From positions 3,531,001-3,595,000 of the forward strand of contig CP011265.1 of the NCBI GenBank assembly GCA_000972765.1: a stretch of DNA of 64,000 nucleotides, read 5' to 3'. The notes beneath the pieces are model-generated. The model did not search any database. It was given only the letters and a program-made list of their open reading frames with translations, and had not been told where the DNA came from. The stretch's first letter is position 1. Each line of letters starts with the position of its first letter. The translations under genes and the position numbers were made by a program. This stretch comes from Verrucomicrobia bacterium IMCC26134. Its GTDB lineage: Bacteria > Verrucomicrobiota > Verrucomicrobiia > Opitutales > Opitutaceae. Below are positions 32,662 to 43,617 of the stretch, one piece after another.

Positions 32662-33360
32662 CTACCCGATCAGGCCCGCCAGCACTTCATCGCGGCTGAG
32701 CTTGAACGCCGCCCGCACCGCCACGAAGGCTTCCAGACACTCGGCCGGCGAACCCGCCCGCCCTAGGTTCATCGAGAGGGTGGCCCCGTCGCACTCCACC
32801 CGCGCCATCACACCCGGGACGGTCAGCGTGCAACGACTCGCATCCGAGGGATACTCCACGTGCAACGCCGCATCATCCGCCAGCGCCTCCACCGCGTCGA
32901 TCACCGCCTCCACCCGCACGCCGCGCGCAAGGTCGAAAACCACCGCGTCAAACTGCGCCGCAAAGAGCGTATTAAACTCCGCCAACTGCACCAGATCGCC
33001 GTTGCGCAACGAGTGCAGCGAACGTGTCACCTCATAGCGCGCGGGGTCAGCAGCCTCCAGCGCGTAGGTCAGCTCCCAGCAAAAATCCTTCGTCGTGAGC
33101 GTGGCCACCCCAGCGCCGACTTCGAGCGTGATACCCGCTCGTTTGTAGCCCAGCGCCGCCCGAGCGCGTTGAAACATCTCCTCCGCCTCCTGCGTGAGTT
33201 CGCTCGCGCACAGCTTGGCCAAAAATCCGCTCGTCGCCGCGTTCACCGCGTCCGGCAGCTTGTGCCGCGACTTATCGAAGGCCTTGAGCGCCTTCACCGC
33301 GCCTCCGCCTCCGCCTCCACCCAGCCTCACCTGCGAAATTCTGGAAAACGGCGACTTCAT
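32662..33360 (-). CDS. Uncharacterised soluble protein with N-terminal glycine run
   Basis: This 232-residue protein has a run of seven glycines near residue 14-20, then a helical region (KLPDAVNAATSGFLAKLC, ELTQEAEEMFQRARAALGYKR) followed by a mixed alpha/beta part with ITLEVGAGVATLTTKDFCWE and a C-terminal helix. No signal peptide or membrane helix is visible. I do not recognise a family. It precedes the LmbE-like gene on the same strand. Confidence 0.65.
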   Translation of the reverse strand: MKSPFSRISQVRLGGGGGGGAVKALKAFDKSRHKLPDAVNAATSGFLAKLCASELTQEAEEMFQRARAALGYKRAGITLEVGAGVATLTTKDFCWELTYALEAADPARYEVTRSLHSLRNGDLVQLAEFNTLFAAQFDAVVFDLARGVRVEAVIDAVEALADDAALHVEYPSDASRCTLTVPGVMARVECDGATLSMNLGRAGSPAECLEAFVAVRAAFKLSRDEVLAGLIG

Positions 33361-33543
33361 GGTTCGATGAAACCCCGTAGCGTGAATAAAAAAGCCTCCG
33401 CGCCAAGCCCCGCCTCCGCCCCCCTGGTGGCTTTACCGTTCACCCCGTCCTTCATTCTCATCCGACGGTTATACGGGTAGGACTAAAAATATGCTCGTTT
33501 CTGATTGTGCCTTTCGCACCAAGCCGCTCATTGCAACTTATCC

Positions 33544-34344
33544 GTGACGTGCTCTCTCGAATTTAATACCGAACTTCCCGTGCTCGTCGTGCCTGACGTG
33601 CATCAAGACCTTGTTTTCCTCCAACGGGCCGTCGCCTTGGCGGAGCAAGAGGGTGCCGGATTGGCTTTTCTCGGCGACTATGTGGATTCGATCAATCCCC
33701 GCTGGAGAAACGCTCAAGCTCTTGAGGACATCGCAAAAGCCCTTCCTCAGCTCGCCCAATCCCATCGGCACGGCTGTTTGTTCTTGGCGGGTAATCATGA
33801 TGTCATGGCGTTGAAAACCGCTCATTCCCGCGCCCGCCAGCTCATCTCCGGCCACGACGATTTGATCGCCTCGCTGCAGGCCGGCCTGCAACCTGAGAAC
33901 AACTACAGCGCGCTGATCGGCGCCTGGCCCGGACAGTTTTTACACACCTGGCAAATCGCCGCGGTCTGCCACGGCTTCATCCTCTCTCACGCCGGCGTCG
34001 CCCGCCGTTTCTGGCCGTGGGCGGCCGCACCCGACCACATCGGGCAAACCAAGGCTTTTATCGAATCCTCTTCCCGCGCCTGGATTTGCTGGCTCGAGGA
34101 GGGCACAGACAACCCCCTCTTCGCCGTGGGTCCCGCGCGCGGTGGAAAACTTTCCCCCATCGGAGGACCGCTTTGGATGGATTGGGATGCCGAATTCGTG
34201 GACGACCTGGAACTGCCCCAGATTGTAGGCCACACCCGCGGTCATGAACCGCGGCGCAAGAACCGCAGCTGGTGCATTGACGCATCCCAGTCCTGCGTAG
34301 GCCTGCTCGACCCTTCGCACGGACTGCGGTTGGTGAAACTATAA
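33544..34344 (+). CDS. Calcineurin-like metallophosphoesterase
   Basis: Metal-binding motifs of the phosphoesterase fold appear in order: VVPDVHQD, FLGDYVDSI, FLAGNHDVM, ILSHAGVAR and IVGHTRGHEP. These supply the usual Asp, His and Asn ligands of the two-metal site. No in-frame ATG exists at the start. The GTG at 33544 gives 266 residues beginning 12 residues before the first conserved strand, while the TTG at 33505 would add 13 residues. The substrate could be a phosphoprotein, a dinucleotide or another phosphoester. The gene ends at a hairpin shared with the convergent nitroreductase gene. Confidence 0.82.
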   Translation: MTCSLEFNTELPVLVVPDVHQDLVFLQRAVALAEQEGAGLAFLGDYVDSINPRWRNAQALEDIAKALPQLAQSHRHGCLFLAGNHDVMALKTAHSRARQLISGHDDLIASLQAGLQPENNYSALIGAWPGQFLHTWQIAAVCHGFILSHAGVARRFWPWAAAPDHIGQTKAFIESSSRAWICWLEEGTDNPLFAVGPARGGKLSPIGGPLWMDWDAEFVDDLELPQIVGHTRGHEPRRKNRSWCIDASQSCVGLLDPSHGLRLVKL

Positions 34345-34352
34345 ACAACTAA

Positions 34353-34377
34353 CCCGGTCGGAAAGATGCCGACCGGG
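34353..34377. terminator. Hairpin between convergent phosphoesterase and nitroreductase genes
   Basis: A perfect 9-bp stem (34353-34361 with 34369-34377) with a seven-base loop lies between two convergent genes. A short T-run follows on the plus strand at 34383-34386 and a T-rich stretch on the minus strand, so it may stop transcription from both sides. Its arms share the core CCGGTCG/CGACCGG with the leader hairpin at 29315. Confidence 0.75.
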
Positions 34378-34388
34378 CGCAGTTTTCG

Positions 34389-35039
34389 TTAGATATGTCC
34401 CAGTATCTCGGCGACAGGGAAACGCACCTTCGGCGCCAACGCATATTTGTCATCCGCGGCGCGATACCCGACGGAGCACGATACCACGGTGGCGAACTCG
34501 GTGCCCTTTAACCCAAGAATCTCGTCGTAAGCGGCCGGATCGATGCCCTCCATCGGGCAGGCGTCCACCCCTAGCAAGGCAGCGGCGGCCATGAACTGGC
34601 CGAGGGCAATGTAAACTTGCTTGGTCGCCCACATGTCGATGAGTCCCGCGCTGGTCACCTTTTCGACGAAGCCGGTCATCATGCCGCGATAAGGCGCGAG
34701 CGCTTCAAGCGAACCGCCACGCAACTCGATCTGGCGGGTGAGAAATTTATCGACGTGAGCCACATCGACCCCCTTGCGGATGGCAAAAACAACGTGATGC
34801 GAGCAATCCACGACCTGCGCCTGCCCCCAGGAGACGGGCACCAACTTCGCCCTCACGGCGGGATCGGTCACCACGATGAACTTCCAAGGCTGCAGGCCGA
34901 AGGAAGAAGGCGATACGACAAGAGCATGCTCGAGCGCCGCCCAGGTGTCAGACGGGATTTTTTTTTCGGCGTCGAATTTTTTCGTAGCGTAGCGCCAGTC
35001 AAGCGCGGCGGTGAGTTGGGTGGTGGTGATCGGAGTCAT
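34389..35039 (-). CDS. Nitroreductase family NAD(P)H-dependent flavoprotein
   Basis: This is a 216-residue NfsB/oxygen-insensitive nitroreductase-like protein. The FMN-binding start DWRYATKKFD, the block VVSPSSFGLQPWKFIVVTD and the C-terminal LGVDACPMEGIDPAAYDEILGL are characteristic. It would reduce nitro groups, quinones or similar acceptors with NAD(P)H. It lies 49 bases downstream of the alcohol-dehydrogenase/Old-Yellow-Enzyme fusion on the same strand, which suggests a shared operon for electrophile or xenobiotic reduction. Confidence 0.92.
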   Translation of the reverse strand: MTPITTTQLTAALDWRYATKKFDAEKKIPSDTWAALEHALVVSPSSFGLQPWKFIVVTDPAVRAKLVPVSWGQAQVVDCSHHVVFAIRKGVDVAHVDKFLTRQIELRGGSLEALAPYRGMMTGFVEKVTSAGLIDMWATKQVYIALGQFMAAAALLGVDACPMEGIDPAAYDEILGLKGTEFATVVSCSVGYRAADDKYALAPKVRFPVAEILGHI

Positions 35040-35088
35040 AATGCGGATTTAATTGAATGCGGGAATGGAAACTCGGACAGAGCAAGAA

Positions 35089-37380
35089 TCATGCTTTGAG
35101 AAAGGGATAATCGGTATATCCCTCGGGGGCGCCGGGCAGGTAAAACGTCTCCTGATTAGGCGTGTTAAGCGGGGCGTTTTTCAAAAAGCGCGTCGGCAAA
35201 TCAGGGTTCGCCAGAAACGGCACGCCATACGCGATGGCGTCAGCCTGGCCGTCGCGAATCGCCGCCTCGCCCGCATCACGGGTGAAACCGCCGTTGCGCA
35301 CCAGTGAGCCGGAGAAATGTTTTCGGGCTATTCGGGCCAGTTCGTATTCGGCGGGCTGGTCGTAGTTGGCATGGCGCAGCTCCAGAAAACCAAGTCCGCG
35401 TCTCTCGCCCTCGGCCGCGACGTGCGCGACCAGCGCGGCGGGAGCGGAATCCACCATATCGTTGAACCCAACCAGCGGGGAAAAACGCAGCCCCACCCGG
35501 CCGATGCCGAATACACTCGCCACCGCGTCAACCACCTCGAAGAGCAGACGCGCGCGGTTGGCGATCGAACCACCGTAGGCGTCGGTTCGGTCATTCACCC
35601 CATCGCGCAGGAACTGGTCGATGAGGTAGCCATGCGCGCCGTGAACTTGCACGCCATCGAAACCGGCTTGTTTTGCCTGCACCGCAGCAAGGCGGAAAAG
35701 TTCGACGATGCCGGCAATCTCGTCGGTGCGCAGCGCACGCGGCACAGGGTAGTCAAGTTTACCCTGCGGAGTATGGATGGTATCACCGCGCAGCGGCTTG
35801 TTTGAGGAAGAGACAGGCTGCGTGCCGTTATTGAGCACGGAGTGCGTGGCGCGGCCCGGATGCCAGATTTGCAGATAGATACGGCCACCGGCGGCATGCA
35901 CCGCATCGGTCACCCGGCGCCATCCAGCGGCATGCACCGCCGAATGGATACCCGGCTGATGGGGCCAGGCCTGCGCATCGGCCGCGACCATGGTGGCCTC
36001 GGCGATAAGAAGACCGGCGGATGCGCGCTGGCGGTAATAGTCCGCCATGAGATCACCGGGGACATTGTCGCTGCCGGCGCGCCTGCGGGTAAGCGGCGCG
36101 AAGAGCACGCGGTTTGGGATCGAAAGCGAACCTAGTTGGGCGGGAGTGAGGAGTTGCATGGTAAAAAATAAAAGTGGCAGGTCTTGTCGGGCGGTGTCGG
36201 CCAGGATGGCGATAATATCGTCGCGGGTGATCGGCCCGAGCGCATCAATGCTCTTCGCGTCGCCGTAGGTTTTAACCGTGTAATCGGCAACCCGTTCGAG
36301 GTCGGCGGCCGTGAAGCCGAGCGAGGCAGCGGATTGAAACAAGCCGTTGGCCGCCAGCCAGAGCTCGAAATGTTTCACAAAACCGCGGGCCCGCGCCATC
36401 TCATCGCCGGTGAGCCCGAATAGGCGGGAGCCCAGCTGGGCGAAGCGGGCCGTTGCGCGGCCGTGCGCAAGCAGCCAGCGGAAGTAGGCGGGATAAATAG
36501 TCGCCAGCCCTCGACCGTGGGCGAGCTCCGGGCGGACGCCGCTCATGCTGTGCTCGATCGAGTGCATCGGAAAACCGCTGTCACCCCGGCCGGCACCCTG
36601 GAAACCGCCGAGCGCAAGCGTCGAGGCCCAGAGGAGATTGCCGCGCAGTCCCTCGTCAGTAAGCGCGGCGAGCTGCCTGGGCAGGGTCTCGATCACGGTC
36701 AGCATGACGCCTTCGCAATGGCGGTCGGCCAGCGGGGATGCATCGCCACCCAGCAAGTAATTTTCAAAAACATGACTCAGAATATCGGATGCGCCGTCGG
36801 CGGTGACACTGGCAGGGACGGCGACCGTAAAGCGCGGATTCAGCCACGAGACCCGCGGCTTCATGAAATCGTGTCCTAGCACGGATTTTCCATGCGAGGC
36901 GCGCTGAGAAATCACGCTGTAGGGGGTGACCTCGCTCGCGGTCGCCGCGGTGGTGGCGACGCAGGCCAGCGGGAGCGCGGCCTTGAGTTGGAAGGCCTTC
37001 ACACCGCCAAGCGTAAAGGGCCATATGTCGTTTTCACCCGGAGACGCGGCGAGGCCCGCGATGGCCTTGGCGGCGTCCATCGTGGAACCCCCGCCGACCG
37101 CGACGACGAAATCGCAACCTGCAGCGCGCAAAGCAACGGTCGCCCGGTTCACGGTTTCCGCTTCCGGATTCGGTTCTATGCCGGCGAACGCTGTAATCTT
37201 CACGCCCGCTGCGGAAAGCAGGCGCTCAACTTCCGCGAGGTAACCAAGGCGGGCCACCGAACCAGAGCCGGTGACTACGAAAGCATGTTTGCCAAGCTTG
37301 GCTGCCGAAGCGGCAAAGGCCGCGCCTTTGTCAGAGCCGAAGTGTAGCTCAGTGGGAAGATGCAGCGTAAAGGAAAGCAT
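35089..37380 (-). CDS. Fusion of iron-type alcohol dehydrogenase and Old Yellow Enzyme (NemA-like)
   Basis: One continuous 763-residue frame. Residues 1-398 are an iron-containing alcohol dehydrogenase of the YqhD/butanol-dehydrogenase type with VAVGGGSTMDAAKA and candidate metal ligands Asp199, His203, His277 and His288. Residues 408-763 are an NADH:flavin oxidoreductase (NemA-like) with IWHPGRATH, VHGAHGYLIDQFL and YGGSIANRARLL. The alcohol dehydrogenase family normally ends at about ADTAR. Here Gln399 (CAA at 36184-36186) follows, one transition from TAA, then eight linker residues, then Met408, which is a natural Old Yellow Enzyme start. Stop-codon loss is the simplest origin. Initiation at the internal ATG (36159) could still yield a separate second protein. 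Confidence 0.85.
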   Translation of the reverse strand: MLSFTLHLPTELHFGSDKGAAFAASAAKLGKHAFVVTGSGSVARLGYLAEVERLLSAAGVKITAFAGIEPNPEAETVNRATVALRAAGCDFVVAVGGGSTMDAAKAIAGLAASPGENDIWPFTLGGVKAFQLKAALPLACVATTAATASEVTPYSVISQRASHGKSVLGHDFMKPRVSWLNPRFTVAVPASVTADGASDILSHVFENYLLGGDASPLADRHCEGVMLTVIETLPRQLAALTDEGLRGNLLWASTLALGGFQGAGRGDSGFPMHSIEHSMSGVRPELAHGRGLATIYPAYFRWLLAHGRATARFAQLGSRLFGLTGDEMARARGFVKHFELWLAANGLFQSAASLGFTAADLERVADYTVKTYGDAKSIDALGPITRDDIIAILADTARQDLPLLFFTMQLLTPAQLGSLSIPNRVLFAPLTRRRAGSDNVPGDLMADYYRQRASAGLLIAEATMVAADAQAWPHQPGIHSAVHAAGWRRVTDAVHAAGGRIYLQIWHPGRATHSVLNNGTQPVSSSNKPLRGDTIHTPQGKLDYPVPRALRTDEIAGIVELFRLAAVQAKQAGFDGVQVHGAHGYLIDQFLRDGVNDRTDAYGGSIANRARLLFEVVDAVASVFGIGRVGLRFSPLVGFNDMVDSAPAALVAHVAAEGERRGLGFLELRHANYDQPAEYELARIARKHFSGSLVRNGGFTRDAGEAAIRDGQADAIAYGVPFLANPDLPTRFLKNAPLNTPNQETFYLPGAPEGYTDYPFLKA

Positions 37381-37701
37381 GTGTCCTGCACTGAGTAGCT
37401 AAGATGACTATTGGCAAGCGACAGAAACAAACGACGTTCCCCTATGCTTGGCCAAAAAACACAGAACCAGCTTCGAGTGCGATATGGATTACGTAAACCA
37501 GAGCCGCCGTGGCCCGCAGCGAGGTAAGCCACAACGACTGCGTGCCAGCTTTCACCCATGAAAATCCCCCCCCCCCCATCGCATTCACCGTTTTGGCACT
37601 GGCGTTTGCCTCGCGTAGCGCGACCTGCCTCGCGGAAACCGGAACATAAAACGAGGCGTGAAAATTGCTCCGCCCGCGTGCAGGGTGTTTGTTACCCACC
37701 G
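37381..37701. other. Intergenic region with 12-base poly-C tract upstream of ABC exporter
   Basis: No gene is seen in these 321 bases between the divergent fusion gene and the ABC exporter operon. A run of 12 C lies at 37566-37577, about 125 bases before the exporter start. Such tracts can change length by slippage and alter promoter spacing, and they are also prone to sequencing error. An ATG-led frame from 37558 runs into the exporter frame but has no credible coding character. Confidence 0.5.
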
Positions 37702-39590
<1,889 letters not shown>

Positions 39591-39594
<4 letters not shown>

Positions 39595-41540
39595 AGCCGA
39601 AACCCGCCGCGTTTTTTTCCCGCCGGGATCCCGATGATCCGCGCCAACCTCGCCGGCCAGCCACCCAGCGCGACGGACTGCCCGCCGGCCCGCTCACGGT
39701 GGTTCAACGCGAGACCGATGAGGAAGAGGATATCGCGCAACGTCCCCTCGAGTGGGGTCTCATCCGCCGCCTGTTCGCTTACACGAAGCCGCATGCCGCT
39801 CGGCGGAACTGGCTTATTTTCCTCACCTTTCTCCGCGCCATCCAGCTTAACGGCCTGACCTGGCTCTTCAGCTCGGCCATTTCCGGTCCGGTCACGCGCG
39901 GCGATACGAAAGGGCTTTGGCTGGCAGCCGCAGGATACGGTGCGCTCGCCCTCGTCACCGAGGTGATGTTTCACTTTCGAATGCGCTTCGCCCAGGAACT
40001 GGGCGAGAGCGTGGTTCACCGTTTGCGGGCGGAACTGTTCGCCAACGTGCAACGACAGCCGATGGCGTTTTTCCACCAGACCAAGCTGGGACGCATCCTT
40101 GGGCGCCTGACCTCTGACGTGGAGGCCCTGCGCGCCGGCATTCAGGACGTCCTCTTCGCCTCCATCGTGCAATTCGGCCAGATGGCAGGCGCCGCCGTCA
40201 TCATGCTTTGGACGGACCCCGTCATGTTCCTCGTGGTGCTCGGCATGGCGCCTGTGATCTGGATGGTTAACCGCCGCTTCCGCGACCGCCTTTCCCTGTA
40301 TTCGCGCGCCAGCCAGGAAAGCTTCAGCCGCGTCACCGCCAATCTCGCCGAATCAGTCAACGGCATCCGGGTCACCCAGGGCTTCGTGCGGGAAGAAACC
40401 AACGCAGGCCTCTTCCGTCGTCTGCTGGCCGACCATTCGCGCAACAATCTCAACCTCGCCCGCGCCTCCGCGACCCTGAACCCGATTCTTGAACTCAACA
40501 GCCAGTTCTTCATCGCCGCCCTTCTGCTGCTCGGGGGCTGGCGCGTGCTTCATGGTGATATGGCCGTCGGCGAACTCATCACCTTTTTCTTCTTCGCCAA
40601 TCTTTTCTTTCACCCCATCACCGTATTAGGGAATCAATACAATCAGGCCCTTGTCGCCATGGCCGGCGCCGAGCGTGTATTCCGCCTCATCGATCGCGCG
40701 CCCGAATGGACCGACGCGCCCGGAGCCACCGAACTGGCAGACCCTCGCCGGCCCGCCGGGTCACCTTCTTGCTCCCCTATCCCCCCGCTCTCGAATACCG
40801 CGGCAGGCGCGGCCCTTGAATTCCGTAATGTATCCTTTAGTTACGTGCCGGGGGAAACCGTGCTTGAAGGCGTGAGTTTCCACGCCCGTCCCGGCCAGAC
40901 CATCGCCCTCGTGGGCCACACCGGCAGCGGCAAGAGCTCCATCATAAATCTGGCAACCAAGTTCTACCTGCCGGACTCCGGAGAAATTCTGGTCGACGGC
41001 CGCGAGATCCGGACTATCGCCGGACGTTCGCTTCATCGCCAGCTCGGTCTCGTCACCCAGCAAAACTTTCTCTTCACCGGCACCGTGCTCGACAACCTTC
41101 GCTTCGCGCGGCCCGAAGCCACCGAGTCCGAAGTGCGCGCCGCCCTCGCCGCCCTCGGCTGCGAGGATCTGCCCGATTCTTTGCCCAACGGTCTCGCCAC
41201 CGAGGTAGGTGAACGCGGCGGCGGCCTGTCCATCGGGCAGCGGCAACTCGTGTGCTTCGCCCGCGCCTGGCTCGCCGACCCGCGTCTCGTCATCCTCGAC
41301 GAGGCCACCAGCGCGATCGACGCCCTCACCGAGGCGAAGCTCCAGGGCGCGCTGTCCCGCCTGCTGAGCGGCCGCACCAGTCTCGTCGTAGCCCACCGCC
41401 TCAGCACCATCCGGGCGGCCGACCTCATTCTCGTGCTTGATCGCGGCCGGATTTTGGAGCGCGGCACCCATGAACAATTGCTCGCCAGGCACGGCGCCTA
41501 CGCGACCCTGCACGCCAGCTTCTCAAGGGAAAACTTGTAG
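39591..41540 (+). CDS. ABC exporter subunit with catalytic ATP site
   Basis: This is a 649-residue partner of the preceding gene, starting within its stop codon. A polar N-terminal extension of about 55 residues precedes six membrane helices and an ATPase domain with Walker A GHTGSGKSS, Walker B VILDE with catalytic Glu571, and H-loop VVAHRLST. Its signature is LSIGQ (546-550) instead of LSGGQ. Heterodimeric exporters of the TM287/288 type show exactly this split: normal signature plus Asp in one subunit, altered signature plus Glu in the other. One consensus and one degenerate ATP site are therefore expected. Confidence 0.93.
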
Positions 41541-41686
41541 TTATAATCAATTACAAGGACTCTTCGCAGGCTTGAACAAGCAGCAAGTGGGCACGCAAGT
41601 CTTTAATTTCACCTCTGAAACGGTTCGATTTACCTCGTGAAATTGCGGTTGCGTTCACCCCGCCCGCCCCTAGGTCTTCATTCGCT

Positions 41687-41971
41687 ATGGCTACCAAAAC
41701 TACCAAACCTGCTAAACGTAAACCTAACGCAGCATTCATGAAGCCGGTTCAACCTGATGACGTCCTCGCGGCCGTCGTTGGCGCGAAACCTCTCCCCCGC
41801 ACGGAGCTCACCAAAAAGCTCTGGGACTACATCAAGAAGAACGGCCTTCAGGACAAGAAGGTCCGCACCCAGATCAACGCCGACGACAAGCTCAAGGCCG
41901 TCTTCGGTGGTAAGAAGTCTGTCAGCATGTTCGAGATGACCAAGCTCGTCTCCGGACACGTTAAGAAGTAA
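41687..41971 (+). CDS. SWIB/MDM2-domain protein
   Basis: This is a 94-residue basic protein with a lysine-rich N-terminus (about 18 residues) and a single SWIB domain. The domain is recognisable from LTKKLWDYIKKNGLQD, the middle block INADDKLKAVFG and the final helix MFEMTKLVSGHVKK. SWIB proteins are eukaryotic chromatin factors, and in bacteria they are best known from Chlamydiae and relatives. A DNA- or topoisomerase-associated role has been proposed there, so a nucleoid role here is inference. It has its own terminator and probably its own promoter in the 146-base upstream gap. Confidence 0.93.
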   Translation: MATKTTKPAKRKPNAAFMKPVQPDDVLAAVVGAKPLPRTELTKKLWDYIKKNGLQDKKVRTQINADDKLKAVFGGKKSVSMFEMTKLVSGHVKK

Positions 41972-42010
41972 GTCTCGTCTTAGTTGTCCCCAGAACCTGT
42001 ATCTATCAAG

Positions 42011-42042
42011 CCGCCAGCGCTTATCGCGCCGGCGGTTTTTTT
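42011..42042 (+). terminator. Intrinsic terminator of SWIB gene
   Basis: A 10-bp stem with one mismatch (42011-42020 with 42026-42035) is followed by seven T at 42036-42042. Confidence 0.9.
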
Positions 42043-42085
42043 GTGCCGTCAACTCTGCATCGAGCCGGTTCCTTGGCACTGAGTC

Positions 42086-42110
42086 AAAAACCCGGCATCA
42101 GGGCCGGGTT
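42086..42110 (-). terminator. Intrinsic terminator of peroxiredoxin gene
   Basis: Read on the minus strand, an 8-bp stem (42103-42110 with 42089-42096) is followed by a T-run (complement of the A-run ending at 42090). It lies 26 bases past the stop of the peroxiredoxin gene. Confidence 0.85.
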
Positions 42111-42135
42111 GTCCTCAACCGATTGAATGACTTCT

Positions 42136-42657
42136 TCAGCCACCTTGAGCGGCTAGAAACTTCAAAATATCATCGGCCTGCTGCTTGGTGGAGCCCTTGT
42201 GATCGGCATACACAATCTTGCCACCCTCAATCAAGAAAGCCTGCCGGCTCGAAAACCCGAAAAGGGATCCCACTCCGAACGCCTGCAAAACCGCTTTTTC
42301 GGTATCAGCCAGAAGGGTGAAAGGCAGTTTATACTTCGCCTTGAAATCAGCCTGCGCCTTTACGGTGTCAGTGCTCACGCCGATGATCGCCACACTCTTT
42401 TGGGTCAGAACCTCGTAGGAATCACGAAGCGAGCAACCCTGGGCCGTGCATCCGGGAGTATCCGCTTTGGGATAAAAATAGACCAAGGTGTATTTTTGCT
42501 TGGCATAAAAAGAGCCCAGATCGAGGGATACGCCGGACTCGGTAATGGCGGTTACCTGTGGCGCGGGATCGCCGACGGAAAGCGGATTGGAAGGGGCGGC
42601 GGCTGAAAAAGAGAGCATGGTGGTAAACAGGGTGGTGAACAGGATTAGACGTTTCAT
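42136..42657 (-). CDS. Exported peroxiredoxin of the BCP/PrxQ type
   Basis: The ATG at 42657 starts a signal peptide (MKRLILF to about Ala21) and gives 173 residues; the longer frame is not natural. The AhpC/TSA fold has the peroxidatic Cys70 in ADTPGCTAQGC and Cys75 five residues later as resolving cysteine, as in 1-domain BCP/PrxQ proteins. It reduces peroxides using a thioredoxin-like donor. Export to the periplasm is unusual for a BCP, which is mostly cytoplasmic, but the signal sequence is clear. It is divergent from the FAH-family gene, with a 121-base promoter region between. Confidence 0.92.
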   Translation of the reverse strand: MKRLILFTTLFTTMLSFSAAAPSNPLSVGDPAPQVTAITESGVSLDLGSFYAKQKYTLVYFYPKADTPGCTAQGCSLRDSYEVLTQKSVAIIGVSTDTVKAQADFKAKYKLPFTLLADTEKAVLQAFGVGSLFGFSSRQAFLIEGGKIVYADHKGSTKQQADDILKFLAAQGG

Positions 42658-42778
42658 GGTCGATTGAGTGACGGTTGCTGAACACAACAGGCAAGCCAGC
42701 TCACACCACGAAGCAAATGCCGAGGCATATTCGAATTCGCACCTTCTTAAATTCCGGTCACGCTGATCTGCTTTTCCC

Positions 42779-43600
42779 ATGCGTCTTATCCGTCATCTCA
42801 CAGCCACAGGCCCCGCTTACGCATCCCTTCTGCCCGATGGCTCCGCTTTACCACTGACAGGGCATCCCTTCGCCCCCGGCGGTCTCCACTCCTCCGGTCT
42901 GCCGGCGCTGCGTCCGGGCAAACTTCTCGCTCCGGTTCTACCAACGGCAATCTTTGGCATCGGCCTTAACTACCGCCGTCACGCCGAGGAGGTGGGTCGT
43001 CCCCTGCCCGTCCACCCGATGATTTTCATGAAACCCGCCGGGGCCGTGCAGAACCCGGGCGACCCCATTCTACTTCCTCGCGCACTCCGGAGCGATGAAG
43101 TGGATTATGAGGGAGAGCTCGCGGTTGTCATCGGCCGGAACTGCAAAAACGTCCGTCGTGAACATGCCCTCGACCACGTGCTCGGCTACACCATAGCGAA
43201 TGATGTCTCCGCGCGCGACTGGCAGCATCGCCTTGGCGGCGGGCAATTTTGCCAAGGCAAAAGCTTCGATACCTTTTGCCCGCTCGGCCCCCTGCTCGTT
43301 ACCACCGATGAGTTGCCCGACCCCGGTCGCCTCGCGCTTCGCACCTTCGTTAACGGTGAGCTCCGTCAGGATTCATCGACCAGCGACCTGATCTTCGACG
43401 TCCCCGCTCTCATTAGTTTTCTCAGCGCCAGCAAAACCCTGCTCGCCGGCACCGTCATCCTCACTGGAACACCTTCAGGCGTAGGGGCCGCCTTGAACCC
43501 GCCTCGCTTTCTCCAACCCGGCGACACCGTTTCCATCGAAATCGAGTCCTTGGGAACCTTAACGAATTCCGTCTGCGCAGAAACAATTTCCGTCCCTTGA
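42779..43600 (+). CDS. Fumarylacetoacetate hydrolase family protein
   Basis: This is a 273-residue protein with the FAH catalytic core. [14 protein letters not shown] leads in, the metal ligands Glu, Glu and Asp appear in [14 protein letters not shown] and NDVSARDWQ, and LILTGTP-like [11 protein letters not shown] is at the end. Members hydrolyse or decarboxylate acylpyruvates, oxaloacetate or related 2-oxo acids with Mg. The substrate is not readable. The amidase ATG comes 17 bases after its stop, indicating an operon. Confidence 0.92.
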   Translation: MRLIRHLTATGPAYASLLPDGSALPLTGHPFAPGGLHSSGLPALRPGKLLAPVLPTAIFGIGLNYRRHAEEVGRPLPVHPMIFMKPAGAVQNPGDPILLPRALRSDEVDYEGELAVVIGRNCKNVRREHALDHVLGYTIANDVSARDWQHRLGGGQFCQGKSFDTFCPLGPLLVTTDELPDPGRLALRTFVNGELRQDSSTSDLIFDVPALISFLSASKTLLAGTVILTGTPSGVGAALNPPRFLQPGDTVSIEIESLGTLTNSVCAETISVP

Positions 43601-43617
43601 ACTCATTTATATCCGCC

